Source of the DNA: JAMXLO01 sp036265005
GTDB taxonomy: Bacteria > Pseudomonadota > Alphaproteobacteria > Acetobacterales > Acetobacteraceae
Assembly (NCBI GenBank): GCA_036265005.1
Contig: DATAPW010000162.1
Location: 1-64,000, forward strand
DNA: 64,000 nt
Direction: 5' to 3'
The position numbers were made by a program, and so were the translations under genes. Positions 33,274 through 41,387 of this stretch are shown piece after piece; positions within the stretch are counted from its first letter, which is position 1; each line of letters opens with the position of its first letter. Below the pieces are notes generated by a model, which was not told the origin of the DNA, searched no databases, and saw nothing but the letters and a program-made list of their open reading frames with translations.

Positions 33274-33507
33274 GTGGCGCTGGGCGACAACGATCAGCCG
33301 CAGGCTGAGATCGAACGTCCACTGCATGGGCGGGATGCCAAGGGCAGTCCCGGCCGTTTACGCCGGTTCGACGTATGGCGTCGCGCGGACCCGGACGAGG
33401 CCGGGCTGCAGCGCCGCGCTCGCCGGCTGGCCCTCGCGGCCATGGTCGCCTCCAGCCTGCTGAGCCTGCTCATTCTGTATGGACTGTGGCTGGCGTTGCG
33501 CGGCTGA
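33274..33507 (+). CDS. Small membrane protein of unknown function
   Basis: This 77-residue protein has a charged N-terminal half and one C-terminal transmembrane helix (about residues 52-74, LALAAMVASSLLSLLILYGL). The GTG start at 33274 is preceded by a strong GGAGGAG. It is divergent from the PRTase gene. I recognise no family. Confidence 0.6.
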   Translation: MALGDNDQPQAEIERPLHGRDAKGSPGRLRRFDVWRRADPDEAGLQRRARRLALAAMVASSLLSLLILYGLWLALRG

Positions 33508-33680
33508 TGCGTGACGTCTCGCGTGACGTCAAGGCAGTGTACCGTACTCACGTGATCGGCACTGTCGCATGGGGGCAACGCGCCACAATTTTCTGGTTTC
33601 TGCCCCGCATTCCAGGCAAAGCTGCCCGCTCCGTTGTTCGATGCAGCCGCTTTGTTAAATCCCGCACGAACCGGTGACCG

Positions 33681-33696
33681 TGGCATATGGCTTGCT
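33681..33696 (+). promoter_or_regulatory. Sigma54 (RpoN) promoter, exact consensus
   Basis: TGGCATATGGCTTGCT matches TGGCAYRNNNNTTGCW at every position. The predicted transcription start is near 33707, about 56 bp before the chosen start of the small gene next to the sigma54 activator. Confidence 0.72.
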
Positions 33697-33762
33697 ACAA
33701 TATCTTTGGAAGCTACCCGGCGTTACAGGGGAAACGCCAACCCGGACGCTGAGGGAGGGAAG

Positions 33763-34155
33763 TTGGCCGATCGGTGTGGTCGGCTCCAAGAATATGCGGA
33801 ATGGGTTATGAAGCTCGCACAGGTCCATGCACAGCGTCCTCCGCCTGCCCACGCCTTTGGTGCGCTGACAGTCTCTCAGCGACGCTATCTGCTCGGGTGG
33901 AGCGATGCCGCCCGGGCGTCGGGCATCGATGCTGTTGAGGACCTCGCGATGCGGCCCTGGCCGGACAGCGATGCCGAGACAATCATCGGCGTGTTCCAGT
34001 CAGGCCATCTGCTGGCGTCGTGGCTGGTGGTTGGCCATGGCGGCACATGGGCGGTGGCCAGCTGCAGCGACGGTTCGGTGTCCAGCCCGGTGCCAACGCT
34101 GGCGGATGCCCTGAACCTCGTCTGCCCGGTGGCTCCGGTCCTCATCCCGTCGTAG
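33763..34155 (+). CDS. Hypothetical protein downstream of a sigma54 promoter
   Basis: I do not recognise this protein of about 130 residues. It has a helical part (FGALTVSQRRYLLGWSDAAR) and a C-terminal part that looks like a small beta domain (AETIIGVFQSGHLLASWLVV). No signal peptide or membrane helix is seen. The start is uncertain: TTG 33763 has GGGAGGGA upstream, while ATG 33808 has no good ribosome-binding site; starts before 33707 are unlikely given the promoter. Its last 14 bp overlap the convergent activator gene. Confidence 0.6.
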   Translation: MADRCGRLQEYAEWVMKLAQVHAQRPPPAHAFGALTVSQRRYLLGWSDAARASGIDAVEDLAMRPWPDSDAETIIGVFQSGHLLASWLVVGHGGTWAVASCSDGSVSSPVPTLADALNLVCPVAPVLIPS

Positions 34156-35401
34156 CGTCGCTCTCCGGACCGAATTGCTGGTCGAGCGGCTTGACGCGAC
34201 CGGGCACCGGCGGATCCTTCAGGCCACGACTGAGGTTGATCGAGTGCCGCCGCAGCATGCGATACAGCGTGACGCGCGATACGCCGAGTTCCTGTGCCGT
34301 CAACGTCACGTTCTCTTGCGTACGTGACAGCGCCTCGAGCAACGCGGTCTTCTCTTCGTGCGAGCCCGGCCGCGGCAGCGGCTTGGCCTGCGGCACGTAG
34401 CTGTTGTCGGTATCGCCCAGGCCGACCAGGTCGCTAACCGACACCAGCGGCCCGTCGCCGATCACCACGGCGCGGCGGATCATCGATTGCAGCTCGCGCA
34501 CGTTGCCGGGCCAGCTATGCGCCCGCAGCGCGTCCATTGCGGCCGCTTCGAAATCGACCACCTCGCGCCCGAAGTCGCTGGCGGCCTCGCGCAGGAAATG
34601 CCGCGCCAGTTGCGCGATGTCCTCGGTGCGTTCGCGCAGTGGCGGCAGGTGCAGCGCCAGGACATTGAGGCGGTAGTAGAGATCTTCCCGGAATCGGCCT
34701 TCAGCGATCGCCTGGCGCAGTCGGACATTGGTCGCCGCCACGATACGCACATCGACGATGATCGTCTCACGGCCGCCGACGCGCACGATCTGGCCATCCT
34801 GCAGGAACCGCAGCAGATGGCCCTGAAGATCCACCGGCATGTCGCCGATCTCATCCAGGAACAGCGTACCGCCACTGGCGTGTTCGATCTGGCCCTTCGT
34901 GCGTGCATGCGCGCCGGTGAATGCGCCCTTTTCGTAGCCGAACAGCTCCGACGCCACGAGGTTGGACGGGATGGCGGCGCAGTTCACGGCAACGAAGGCA
35001 TCCTTTTGTCGTCTCGATGATTCGTGAATTGCGCGAGCGGCAAGCTCCTTGCCGGTGCCGCTCTCTCCGGTGATCAGCACCGGCTCGTCGGTTCGTACAA
35101 ATCGCTTGATCATCTCCGCCACATGGCGGATCGCCTGGCTCGTGCCGACGATTCGCGTACTACTGACGCTGGGCGTGTCCGCCGGTGGCGCGGCGGAGCT
35201 TTGCTCGGCCAGCGTATCGTGCAGCCGAGACAGCAGCATCGGGTCTTCCGCCGCACGCTCCATCAGGAGCTTGGCCAGGCGTTCGACCGGAAGCCGTGAC
35301 AGATCGCTGAACGTCACCCGAATCATGGCAGGGACATCGCGTTGCTGCACCACCGGTGTTGCGGAGGCAGCCTTGTTCGCGGCGGAATCGGGCAGCTTCA
35401 T
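34142..35401 (-). CDS. Sigma54-dependent transcriptional activator without receiver domain
   Basis: The 419-residue enhancer-binding protein has a short N-terminal helical region of about 80 residues with no receiver, GAF or PAS pattern. The AAA+ domain follows, with Walker A GESGTGKE, the sigma54-contact loop GAFTGA and Walker B FLDEIGDMP. A Fis-type helix-turn-helix lies near the C-terminus (TAQELGVSRVTLYRMLRRHS). ATG 35401 is chosen; the frame runs further upstream without homology. Two exact sigma54 promoters lie within 15 kb, making it the likely local regulator of the polysaccharide genes. Its input signal is unknown. Confidence 0.92.
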   Translation of the reverse strand: MKLPDSAANKAASATPVVQQRDVPAMIRVTFSDLSRLPVERLAKLLMERAAEDPMLLSRLHDTLAEQSSAAPPADTPSVSSTRIVGTSQAIRHVAEMIKRFVRTDEPVLITGESGTGKELAARAIHESSRRQKDAFVAVNCAAIPSNLVASELFGYEKGAFTGAHARTKGQIEHASGGTLFLDEIGDMPVDLQGHLLRFLQDGQIVRVGGRETIIVDVRIVAATNVRLRQAIAEGRFREDLYYRLNVLALHLPPLRERTEDIAQLARHFLREAASDFGREVVDFEAAAMDALRAHSWPGNVRELQSMIRRAVVIGDGPLVSVSDLVGLGDTDNSYVPQAKPLPRPGSHEEKTALLEALSRTQENVTLTAQELGVSRVTLYRMLRRHSINLSRGLKDPPVPGRVKPLDQQFGPESDATTG

Positions 35402-35747
35402 GGCTGACTCAGTCACGTCTGGTAACACCTCATTTCGCGGGGGAGGAAACCTCACGCTGCGGCTCAACGCGACCACGCCACGCCGACGCTGCACAAACCT
35501 AGGCGATGTGGCCGCGCCGTGTCTCGGTTTGCGGCCATCGTCGCCTGTTGTTGATCACAAACGGCAGCCGCTCCGCAGCTGTGAATGAACCGTCTATGAT
35601 CCGGAAGATTGCACTCGGCGAGCAAGCTGCGGCATGCTCACGGACAATGGCCAGCCGGGGCGGTGGATGAGCTTCCGCTTGCGCACACGGAAATCGGGAG
35701 GGCGGCGAGCGGATGCAACCCACGCCGTTGACCAGTCTCGTGTCAAA
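35402..35747. other. Divergent intergenic region upstream of the sigma54 activator
   Basis: This spacer of about 350 bp must hold the activator promoter. I find no sigma54 consensus in it. A short palindrome TGACTCAGTCA at 35405-35415 touches the activator start and might be an autoregulatory site, but it is too short to call. Confidence 0.4.
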
Positions 35748-35885
35748 ATGGACACAGCGTTGCGTTGGGGCGTTTCGGCGTCTCGCGCATCATCCGGTGG
35801 CGCCATGCCACGTCTTGGCTCCGTGCTGCTTGCCCTCGTTGTCGTGGCGCTGCTCACGATCGGCCTCCACGTGTTGTTCCAGTAG
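35748..35885 (+). CDS. Possible small single-helix membrane protein
   Basis: A 45-residue ORF ends in one strong transmembrane helix (LGSVLLALVVVALLTIGLHV). There is no convincing ribosome-binding site, and ATG 35805 is an equally possible start. It lies 3 bp before the peptidase gene, which is compatible with an operon. It may not be translated. Confidence 0.35.
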   Translation: MDTALRWGVSASRASSGGAMPRLGSVLLALVVVALLTIGLHVLFQ

Positions 35886-35888
35886 GCG

Positions 35889-36881
35889 ATGATGCGACGC
35901 AATTTGCTGACCGACGTCGCCGGCATCGCCGTCGGACACGCCGATGATAGGCGGCTTGGTTCCGGCGTGACCGTTGTCATGTTCGACCAGCCTGCTGTGG
36001 CGGCGGTCTGCGTGCTGGGCGGCGCGCCGGGCGGACGCGATATCGACATGCTGGCCCCGCACAACACGGTGACGGCGATCGATGCGATCGTGCTATCCGG
36101 CGGCTCGGCATTCGGGCTGGATGCCGCCGGTGGCGTGCAGGCCAGGTTGCGCGAGCTGGGCCGCGGTGCCGCAATTCGCGACATCCGTGTGCCGCTGGTT
36201 CCGCAGGCGATCATTTTTGATCTGCTGAACGGCGGCGACAAGGATTGGGGACGTTTCTCGCCCTATCGCGACCTGGGCTATGCCGCATCGTGCGCGGCCG
36301 GCGCGGAGTTCGCACTGGGGAGCGCCGGTGGCGGTATGGGCGCGACGACGGCCACGGTAAAGGGCGGTCTGGGATCCGCCAGTGCAATGACTTCCAGCGG
36401 CCACACAGTGGCGGCCATCGTCGTGGTGAATGCGGTGGGTTCGCCGACAATAGGCGAGGGGCCGTGGTTCTGGGCAGCGCCGTTCGAACTGGACAGCGAA
36501 TTCGGCGGCAAGGGCTGGCCGGCAGTCTGCGACACGACGCTGCGGCTGAAGGGCGGCCCGGGTACCAGCACGACCATTGGCCTGGTGGCCACCGACGCGA
36601 TCCTCACCAAGCCGCAGACCCTGCGCCTTGCCATCATGGCGAATGACGGGCTGGCGCGCGCCGTGCTGCCGGCGCATGCGCCACTCGATGGCGATACGGT
36701 TTTCGCGGCTGCCACGGGCATCCGGCCCATGAACAACCCGTTGAACGAGTTGACCGAACTGGGCCATGTCGCTGGCCTGGTGATGGCGCGGGCGATCGCG
36801 CGCGGCGTCTACGAGGCATCGGCTCTCAGTGTGCCCGGTGCGCAGCGATCCTGGCGGGACCGGTTCGCCGCATCGTCCTGA
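35889..36881 (+). CDS. P1-family N-terminal-nucleophile peptidase (DmpA/NylC-like)
   Basis: The 330-residue protein fits the DmpA/NylC-type peptidase S58 family, whose members self-cleave into alpha and beta chains and hydrolyse small amides or D-aminopeptides. Landmarks are GVTVVMFDQPAV, VLSGGSAFGLDAAGGV and the autocleavage region GTSTTIGLVATDAIL. By analogy with NylC (Asn-Thr cleavage), the nucleophile is probably the Thr near residue 228, directly after Ser227. Substrate cannot be inferred. The next gene starts on the stop codon (TGATG). Confidence 0.88.
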   Translation: MMRRNLLTDVAGIAVGHADDRRLGSGVTVVMFDQPAVAAVCVLGGAPGGRDIDMLAPHNTVTAIDAIVLSGGSAFGLDAAGGVQARLRELGRGAAIRDIRVPLVPQAIIFDLLNGGDKDWGRFSPYRDLGYAASCAAGAEFALGSAGGGMGATTATVKGGLGSASAMTSSGHTVAAIVVVNAVGSPTIGEGPWFWAAPFELDSEFGGKGWPAVCDTTLRLKGGPGTSTTIGLVATDAILTKPQTLRLAIMANDGLARAVLPAHAPLDGDTVFAAATGIRPMNNPLNELTELGHVAGLVMARAIARGVYEASALSVPGAQRSWRDRFAASS

Positions 36882-38149
36882 TGCCGCCGCTTGCACGCGC
36901 GACGATCCCTGCCGCCGCTGCCGCGACCGGCGTCCTGCTGGCCGGCGCCTTGTACGTCCTCGGCTACCGCACGTTGTACCACGCACTGCTGCAATATTGG
37001 GGGGCATTTCCATTTCGCTTCCCGTTTCTCGACCTGCATGGCGTGACCGCGGCCATCGAATGCGATCGCCTGGGTTTCGATGTCTATGTGCAGAACCCAT
37101 GCGACGTGTTCCAGCGGGTGCACGCCTATTCGCCGGTATGGCTGTGGCTCGGGGTATTGCCCATCACCACCGCCTGGGACAACGCGCTCGGTATTGCCGT
37201 GGTGCTGCTGTTTCTTGCGACGTTGCCGCTCCTGCCACCCGGCCGCGGCGGATGGCAGACCGCGATCATCACCCTCGGCACGGTATCCGGCGTGGTCGCC
37301 TACGCGTTGGAACGCGCGAATATCGATCTGCTGATCTTCGTGCTCGCGACGATTGCCGCGGTGCTGACCAGGCGAGGCGGGCGATGGGCGACGCCCGGCT
37401 ATGCCGCCGCCATGCTCGCCGCCATGCTGAAATTCTATCCCGTTGCCTTGCTGATCCTGGCGCTACGCCAACGCCTCGCTGTGTTCCTGGCGATCGGGAC
37501 CGTATTGTTCACCGTGCTGGCAATGTGGTTCGTGTCGGACGCAAACGCGATCCTGCGCAGCGCGGGGAATATCCCCACGATGGATTATCGCGACGACAAC
37601 GTCTTCGCAGCGCGTGACCTGCCATTCGGTGTGGCAGAGACGCTTGGCCTGGCGCGTCCCGTGGCGGTGCTGCTCTTCATCGCATTGCTGGTTGCCATGC
37701 TCGGCGTCGCCATCGCGTTGGCCCGATACGATGACCTGCGGCTGCGCGTGCGTTCATTGCATGAGGCGGAGGCAGTATTCCTGCTGATCGGTTGTGCGCT
37801 CATGCTCGTCTGCTTCTTCGCGGCGCAGAATGGCTTGTATCGCGCCATCCATTTATTGTTCGTGCTGCCGGCTTTGACAGTTCTGGTGCAGTCCGATGGC
37901 AAAAGGGGTCCGCATCTTTGGTCCCTGGGGCTGGTGGGACTGGTCCTGATCCTGATGTGGCACGAGCCGATCCGCGCCCTGGCCGTCACTGTCGCCGCGT
38001 GGTTCGGGATGTCCGAGCCGACAGCCCATTTCAGCGCCTGGCTGGTCCTGGAGATCGGATGGTGGATCGTGGTCGCCGCGCTCGCGGGGCTCATGCTCCG
38101 CCTTGTATGGGAGGCACGCGCATTCCGCGACGCCATCACGTTGGCCTGA
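36881..38149 (+). CDS. Polytopic membrane glycosyltransferase-like protein (GT87/DUF2029 type)
   Basis: The 422-residue protein has about ten or eleven helices. It shows the DUF2029/GT87 layout, with an early loop holding acidic residues (FPFLDLHGVTAAIECDRLG), then HAYSPVWLWL and MLKFYPVALLILAL. Family members use polyprenyl-phosphate sugars such as decaprenyl-phosphomannose or arabinose. TGATG coupling links it to the peptidase gene. Whether it works on the cluster's polysaccharide is inference from location. Confidence 0.8.
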   Translation: MPPLARATIPAAAAATGVLLAGALYVLGYRTLYHALLQYWGAFPFRFPFLDLHGVTAAIECDRLGFDVYVQNPCDVFQRVHAYSPVWLWLGVLPITTAWDNALGIAVVLLFLATLPLLPPGRGGWQTAIITLGTVSGVVAYALERANIDLLIFVLATIAAVLTRRGGRWATPGYAAAMLAAMLKFYPVALLILALRQRLAVFLAIGTVLFTVLAMWFVSDANAILRSAGNIPTMDYRDDNVFAARDLPFGVAETLGLARPVAVLLFIALLVAMLGVAIALARYDDLRLRVRSLHEAEAVFLLIGCALMLVCFFAAQNGLYRAIHLLFVLPALTVLVQSDGKRGPHLWSLGLVGLVLILMWHEPIRALAVTVAAWFGMSEPTAHFSAWLVLEIGWWIVVAALAGLMLRLVWEARAFRDAITLA

Positions 38150-38199
38150 TACCCGATTTTGCTGGCAAATCTCACGGATTCGTGCACTTACAGCGATCG

Positions 38200-38889
38200 A
38201 TGCGCCGTCTGCTCCTCCTGTTGCTGCTCATGCCCACCGTTGCGACTGCCGGCACCCCTCCAGGGCGGCTTTCGCCTGGGCTGTTGTGCGATGCCGCGAT
38301 CGTGGGTGCAGAACGTAGCATCCGCTTGCCGGCCCATCTGCTCGGCGCGATCGCGGAGGTGGAAAGCGGGCGGCCGGATGCCGAAACCGGCACGCTGCGC
38401 CCATGGCCATGGACGATTGATGCCGAAGGACGCGGGCAGTTCTTCGCCACCAAGGCGCAGGCGATCGATGCGGTCCGCGTCCTGCAGGCGCAGGGCATCC
38501 GGTCGATCGATGTCGGCTGCATGCAGGTCAACCTGATGCACCACCCGAATGCCTTCGCCTCGCTGGACGAGGCGTTCGACCCGACCAGCAACGCGCTGTA
38601 TGCCGCGCGCTTCCTCAACACGTTGTACGGAGTCAGCGGCAGTTGGGTGCAGGCAACTGCCGCCTACCACTCCGAGACACCGGCTATCGGTGCAGATTAC
38701 CAACGCCGCGTGATGGCGCGCCTGCAACTACCGGGGCGCGCATATTGGGGCGGCCTTTCCGTGGCGCAGACGGCGTATCGGGATTTTGCGCCCGACCGCC
38801 AGGCGTACTCGGCATTCAGGCCGATCGAGCGGGTATACGGCGCGTTCAGCGCGACGGAGCCGCCGACTGCCCGGCTCGCCCATCGCTGA
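38200..38889 (+). CDS. Lytic transglycosylase-like protein
   Basis: The 229-residue exported protein has a signal peptide (about residues 1-18) and an SLT-like lysozyme fold: catalytic Glu in GAIAEVESG, then IDVGCMQVNLMHHPNAF, the variant of the usual GLMQI block, and AARFLNTLYG with ATAAYHS. Such enzymes cut peptidoglycan to make room for envelope machines. The start is set by the signal peptide at ATG 38200. It is convergent with the acyl-CoA dehydrogenase gene. Confidence 0.85.
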   Translation: MRRLLLLLLLMPTVATAGTPPGRLSPGLLCDAAIVGAERSIRLPAHLLGAIAEVESGRPDAETGTLRPWPWTIDAEGRGQFFATKAQAIDAVRVLQAQGIRSIDVGCMQVNLMHHPNAFASLDEAFDPTSNALYAARFLNTLYGVSGSWVQATAAYHSETPAIGADYQRRVMARLQLPGRAYWGGLSVAQTAYRDFAPDRQAYSAFRPIERVYGAFSATEPPTARLAHR

Positions 38890-38917
38890 CGTCGGCACAT
38901 CCGGAGCGATGCAGCAC

Positions 38918-40096
38918 CTAGTACGATCGCGGCATGCCCAGAACGTGCTGCCCGAGGTAGCTGAGGATCAAATTGGTCGAGATCGGGGCGATCTGGAAGA
39001 TGCGTGTCTCCCGCCATTTCCGCTCGATGTCGTACTCGCGTGCGTAGCCAAATCCGCCGTGCGTCTGCATCGCCGTATCGGCAGCATGCCACGCCGCCTC
39101 TGAGGCCAGCAGCTTGGCCAGGTTGGCCTCCTCGCCGCATGGCTGGCCAGCATCGAACAATGCCGCCGCCGCGCGGTTCATCAGGTCTGCGGCGCGGGTC
39201 TCGGCATAGGCACGGGCGATCGGAAACTGCACACCTTGGTTCGCACCGATCGGCCGCTCGAACACCACGCGCTCATTGGCGTAGCGCGACGCCTTGCGGA
39301 TGAAGAAATTCGCATCGCCGATCGCTTCGGCCGACACCAGGATGCGTTCGGCATTCAGCCCGTCGAGGATGTAGCGAAACCCCTTGTTTTCTTCGCCGAT
39401 CAGTGCATCCGCCGGCACCGGCACGTTGTCGAAGAAGATCTCCGTCGTCTGGTGGTTGATCATCGTTTGCAGCTTTCGGATTTCCATCCCTTGCTTGCGC
39501 GCCTCGCGCATGTCCACCAGGAATACCGACAAACCCTCGGTGCGACGCTTCACCTGTTCCACGGACGTGGTGCGCGCCAGCAGCAGCATCAGATCGGATT
39601 GCAGCGCGCGTGACGTCCACACCTTCTGGCCGTTTATGATGTAGCGGTCGCCGTCGCGCACCGCACGCGTCTTCAGTTTCGTCGTGTCGGACCCGGTGGT
39701 GGGCTCGGTGACGCCAAAAGCCTGCAGACGAAGCCGACCGGTCGCGATATCCGGAAGGTAGTGCTGTTTCTGTGCCTCGCTGCCGTGCCGCAGCAGCGTG
39801 CCCATGATATACATCTGTGCATGGCAGGCGCCGGCATTGCAGCCGGAGGCATGGATTTCTTCCAGGATCACCGCACCGGCGCGGATCGGCAGGCCGGAGC
39901 CGCCGTATTCCTCCGGGATCAACGCCGCGAGGTAGCCGGACTCCGTAAGCTCCAGCACGAACTTTTCCGGGTAGACGTCGGCGTCTTCCACCTCGCGCCA
40001 GTAACTGCCCGGATACTTCGCGCAGATCGAGCGGATCGCGTCGCGAATGTCGGGAAAATCTTCGCCAAGTGGAACCATCGCTGCGCCGTCCGTCAT
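38918..40096 (-). CDS. Acyl-CoA dehydrogenase
   Basis: The 392-residue FAD enzyme shows three-domain acyl-CoA dehydrogenase signatures: FGVTEPTTGSDTTKLKTRA for flavin and substrate contact, then INGQKVWTS, and the C-terminal MQTHGGFGYAREYDIER. It catalyses alpha,beta-dehydrogenation of an acyl-CoA. It lies 17 bp after the alcohol dehydrogenase gene, presumably in one transcript read from the palindrome region. The chain type of its substrate is unknown. Confidence 0.93.
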   Translation of the reverse strand: MTDGAAMVPLGEDFPDIRDAIRSICAKYPGSYWREVEDADVYPEKFVLELTESGYLAALIPEEYGGSGLPIRAGAVILEEIHASGCNAGACHAQMYIMGTLLRHGSEAQKQHYLPDIATGRLRLQAFGVTEPTTGSDTTKLKTRAVRDGDRYIINGQKVWTSRALQSDLMLLLARTTSVEQVKRRTEGLSVFLVDMREARKQGMEIRKLQTMINHQTTEIFFDNVPVPADALIGEENKGFRYILDGLNAERILVSAEAIGDANFFIRKASRYANERVVFERPIGANQGVQFPIARAYAETRAADLMNRAAAALFDAGQPCGEEANLAKLLASEAAWHAADTAMQTHGGFGYAREYDIERKWRETRIFQIAPISTNLILSYLGQHVLGMPRSY

Positions 40097-40113
40097 GTCG
40101 GTCTCCTTCGGTC

Positions 40114-41283
40114 CTACCAGGCCATCTCCAGGATTTCCCGCACATGCTCCGGCCGGTCAATGCTGCGCGGATTGTTGCGCACCAGCAGATTGTGCATGGC
40201 GTCCTGGCAGATCGTGTCGATATGCGCGCGCGTGATGCCGACATCGCGCAGCCGGTGCGGCCGGCCCAGTGCCTGGATCAGGTCGAGCACGGCGTCCGCT
40301 GCATCCAGATCCGCCCGCTCCAATGCCTTGCTCACCGCGCGCTGGCGATCGCCGTTCACCGACTGGTTGAATCGCAAGACAGCAGGTAGCAGCACGCACG
40401 AACAGTCGCCGTGCGGCACATCGGCCAGCGCCGACAGATGCCAGGACAGCCCATGGCTCGCGCCATATTGCATCCGCATCATGCCGGTCGATGCCAGCCA
40501 CACGCCGACCAGCGATTCCAGCCGCGCCTCGAGATCGTCGGGCGCAGCCATGACGCGACGCAGCGAGCGGTTGAGCATGCCGAGTGCCTGCACCGTGGTG
40601 GCATCGCTGAACGGCGTCGGGTGTTTGGAGCACAGCGAACCGATCGCATGGTCCACCGCGCGCATGCCGCTCGACAGCCACACCCACATCGGTGTGTGGA
40701 CGCTGATTGCCGCATCGAGGATCACCGCCGGCGCGGCAAGCTCTGCCTGGATGTAGATGTCCTTGGTGTGGCGTTCCGGATCGATCGAACCGGTGGTATG
40801 GCTCCATTCAGCGCCGGACAGCGTGGTGGGGATCGCGATCTGCCGCAGCGCCGGTTTGGCGATGATAGGCACAGTGGTGAGGCCGGCATCGTCAGTACGG
40901 ACACGGAATGCATCGAGTTGGCGCGGCTCGATGATGCTCTCGGCGAGGCAGAGCTGTACCATCTTGCCGGTATCCAGCGCCGATCCGCCACCGATGGAAA
41001 TCAACAGGTCGGGCGACGCGGCGCGTGCCGCTGCGGCGGCCGCAACCGCGCTGGCGCGCGGCACATGCGATTCGACATCGTCGAATAGCCCGGCAAAGCG
41101 GTTGTCCAATACGCCGCGAAGCTGCGCGACCACATCGGTCCTGCGACTGAGTGAACGCGTGGCGACAACGAAGATGCGATGCGCATCGTGCCGCGCCAGT
41201 TCCTCCACCAGTGCCGCGGCCAACGGTTTACCGAAGATCACGCGCTCCTGGCGAAAATATTCGTAGGTGCCTGGCTCAATCAT
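40114..41283 (-). CDS. Iron-containing alcohol dehydrogenase (maleylacetate-reductase-like)
   Basis: The 389-residue protein has the NAD-binding motif SIGGGSALDTGK and the group III metal-region pattern SGMRAVDHAIGSL with YGASHGLSWHL and ADVPHGDCSCVLLP. The N-terminus (GTYEYFRQERVIFG) is like maleylacetate reductases. It could reduce a keto or aldehyde intermediate. The ATG at 41283 faces the hydrolase gene across about 105 bp that hold a perfect palindrome. Confidence 0.9.
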   Translation of the reverse strand: MIEPGTYEYFRQERVIFGKPLAAALVEELARHDAHRIFVVATRSLSRRTDVVAQLRGVLDNRFAGLFDDVESHVPRASAVAAAAAARAASPDLLISIGGGSALDTGKMVQLCLAESIIEPRQLDAFRVRTDDAGLTTVPIIAKPALRQIAIPTTLSGAEWSHTTGSIDPERHTKDIYIQAELAAPAVILDAAISVHTPMWVWLSSGMRAVDHAIGSLCSKHPTPFSDATTVQALGMLNRSLRRVMAAPDDLEARLESLVGVWLASTGMMRMQYGASHGLSWHLSALADVPHGDCSCVLLPAVLRFNQSVNGDRQRAVSKALERADLDAADAVLDLIQALGRPHRLRDVGITRAHIDTICQDAMHNLLVRNNPRSIDRPEHVREILEMAW

Positions 41284-41314
41284 CGCTGGACGCTAGCCGT
41301 GGGTGTGCCGCCCG

Positions 41315-41339
41315 GTCAACGAAACGTCATATCGTTGAC
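41315..41339. promoter_or_regulatory. Palindrome GTCAACGA-N9-TCGTTGAC, candidate operator
   Basis: Two perfect 8-bp arms at 41315-41322 and 41332-41339 are separated by 9 bp. The site lies in the middle of the only divergent promoter region of the catabolic cluster and could bind a dimeric regulator acting on both directions. No regulator gene is adjacent. Confidence 0.6.
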
Positions 41340-41387
41340 GCTGGTGCGGGCGACCGCCACGATCCGGCTTTGCCGAAGGAGCCTGCG

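Noticed and set aside
35405..35415. TGACTCAGTCA palindrome as an operator for the activator
   Set aside because: Only 11 bp, expected fairly often by chance, and it touches the start codon without other support.
41151..41387. 79-codon extension of the hydrolase gene
   Set aside because: It runs antisense through the alcohol dehydrogenase start and the palindrome; the ATG at 41388 has a ribosome-binding site.
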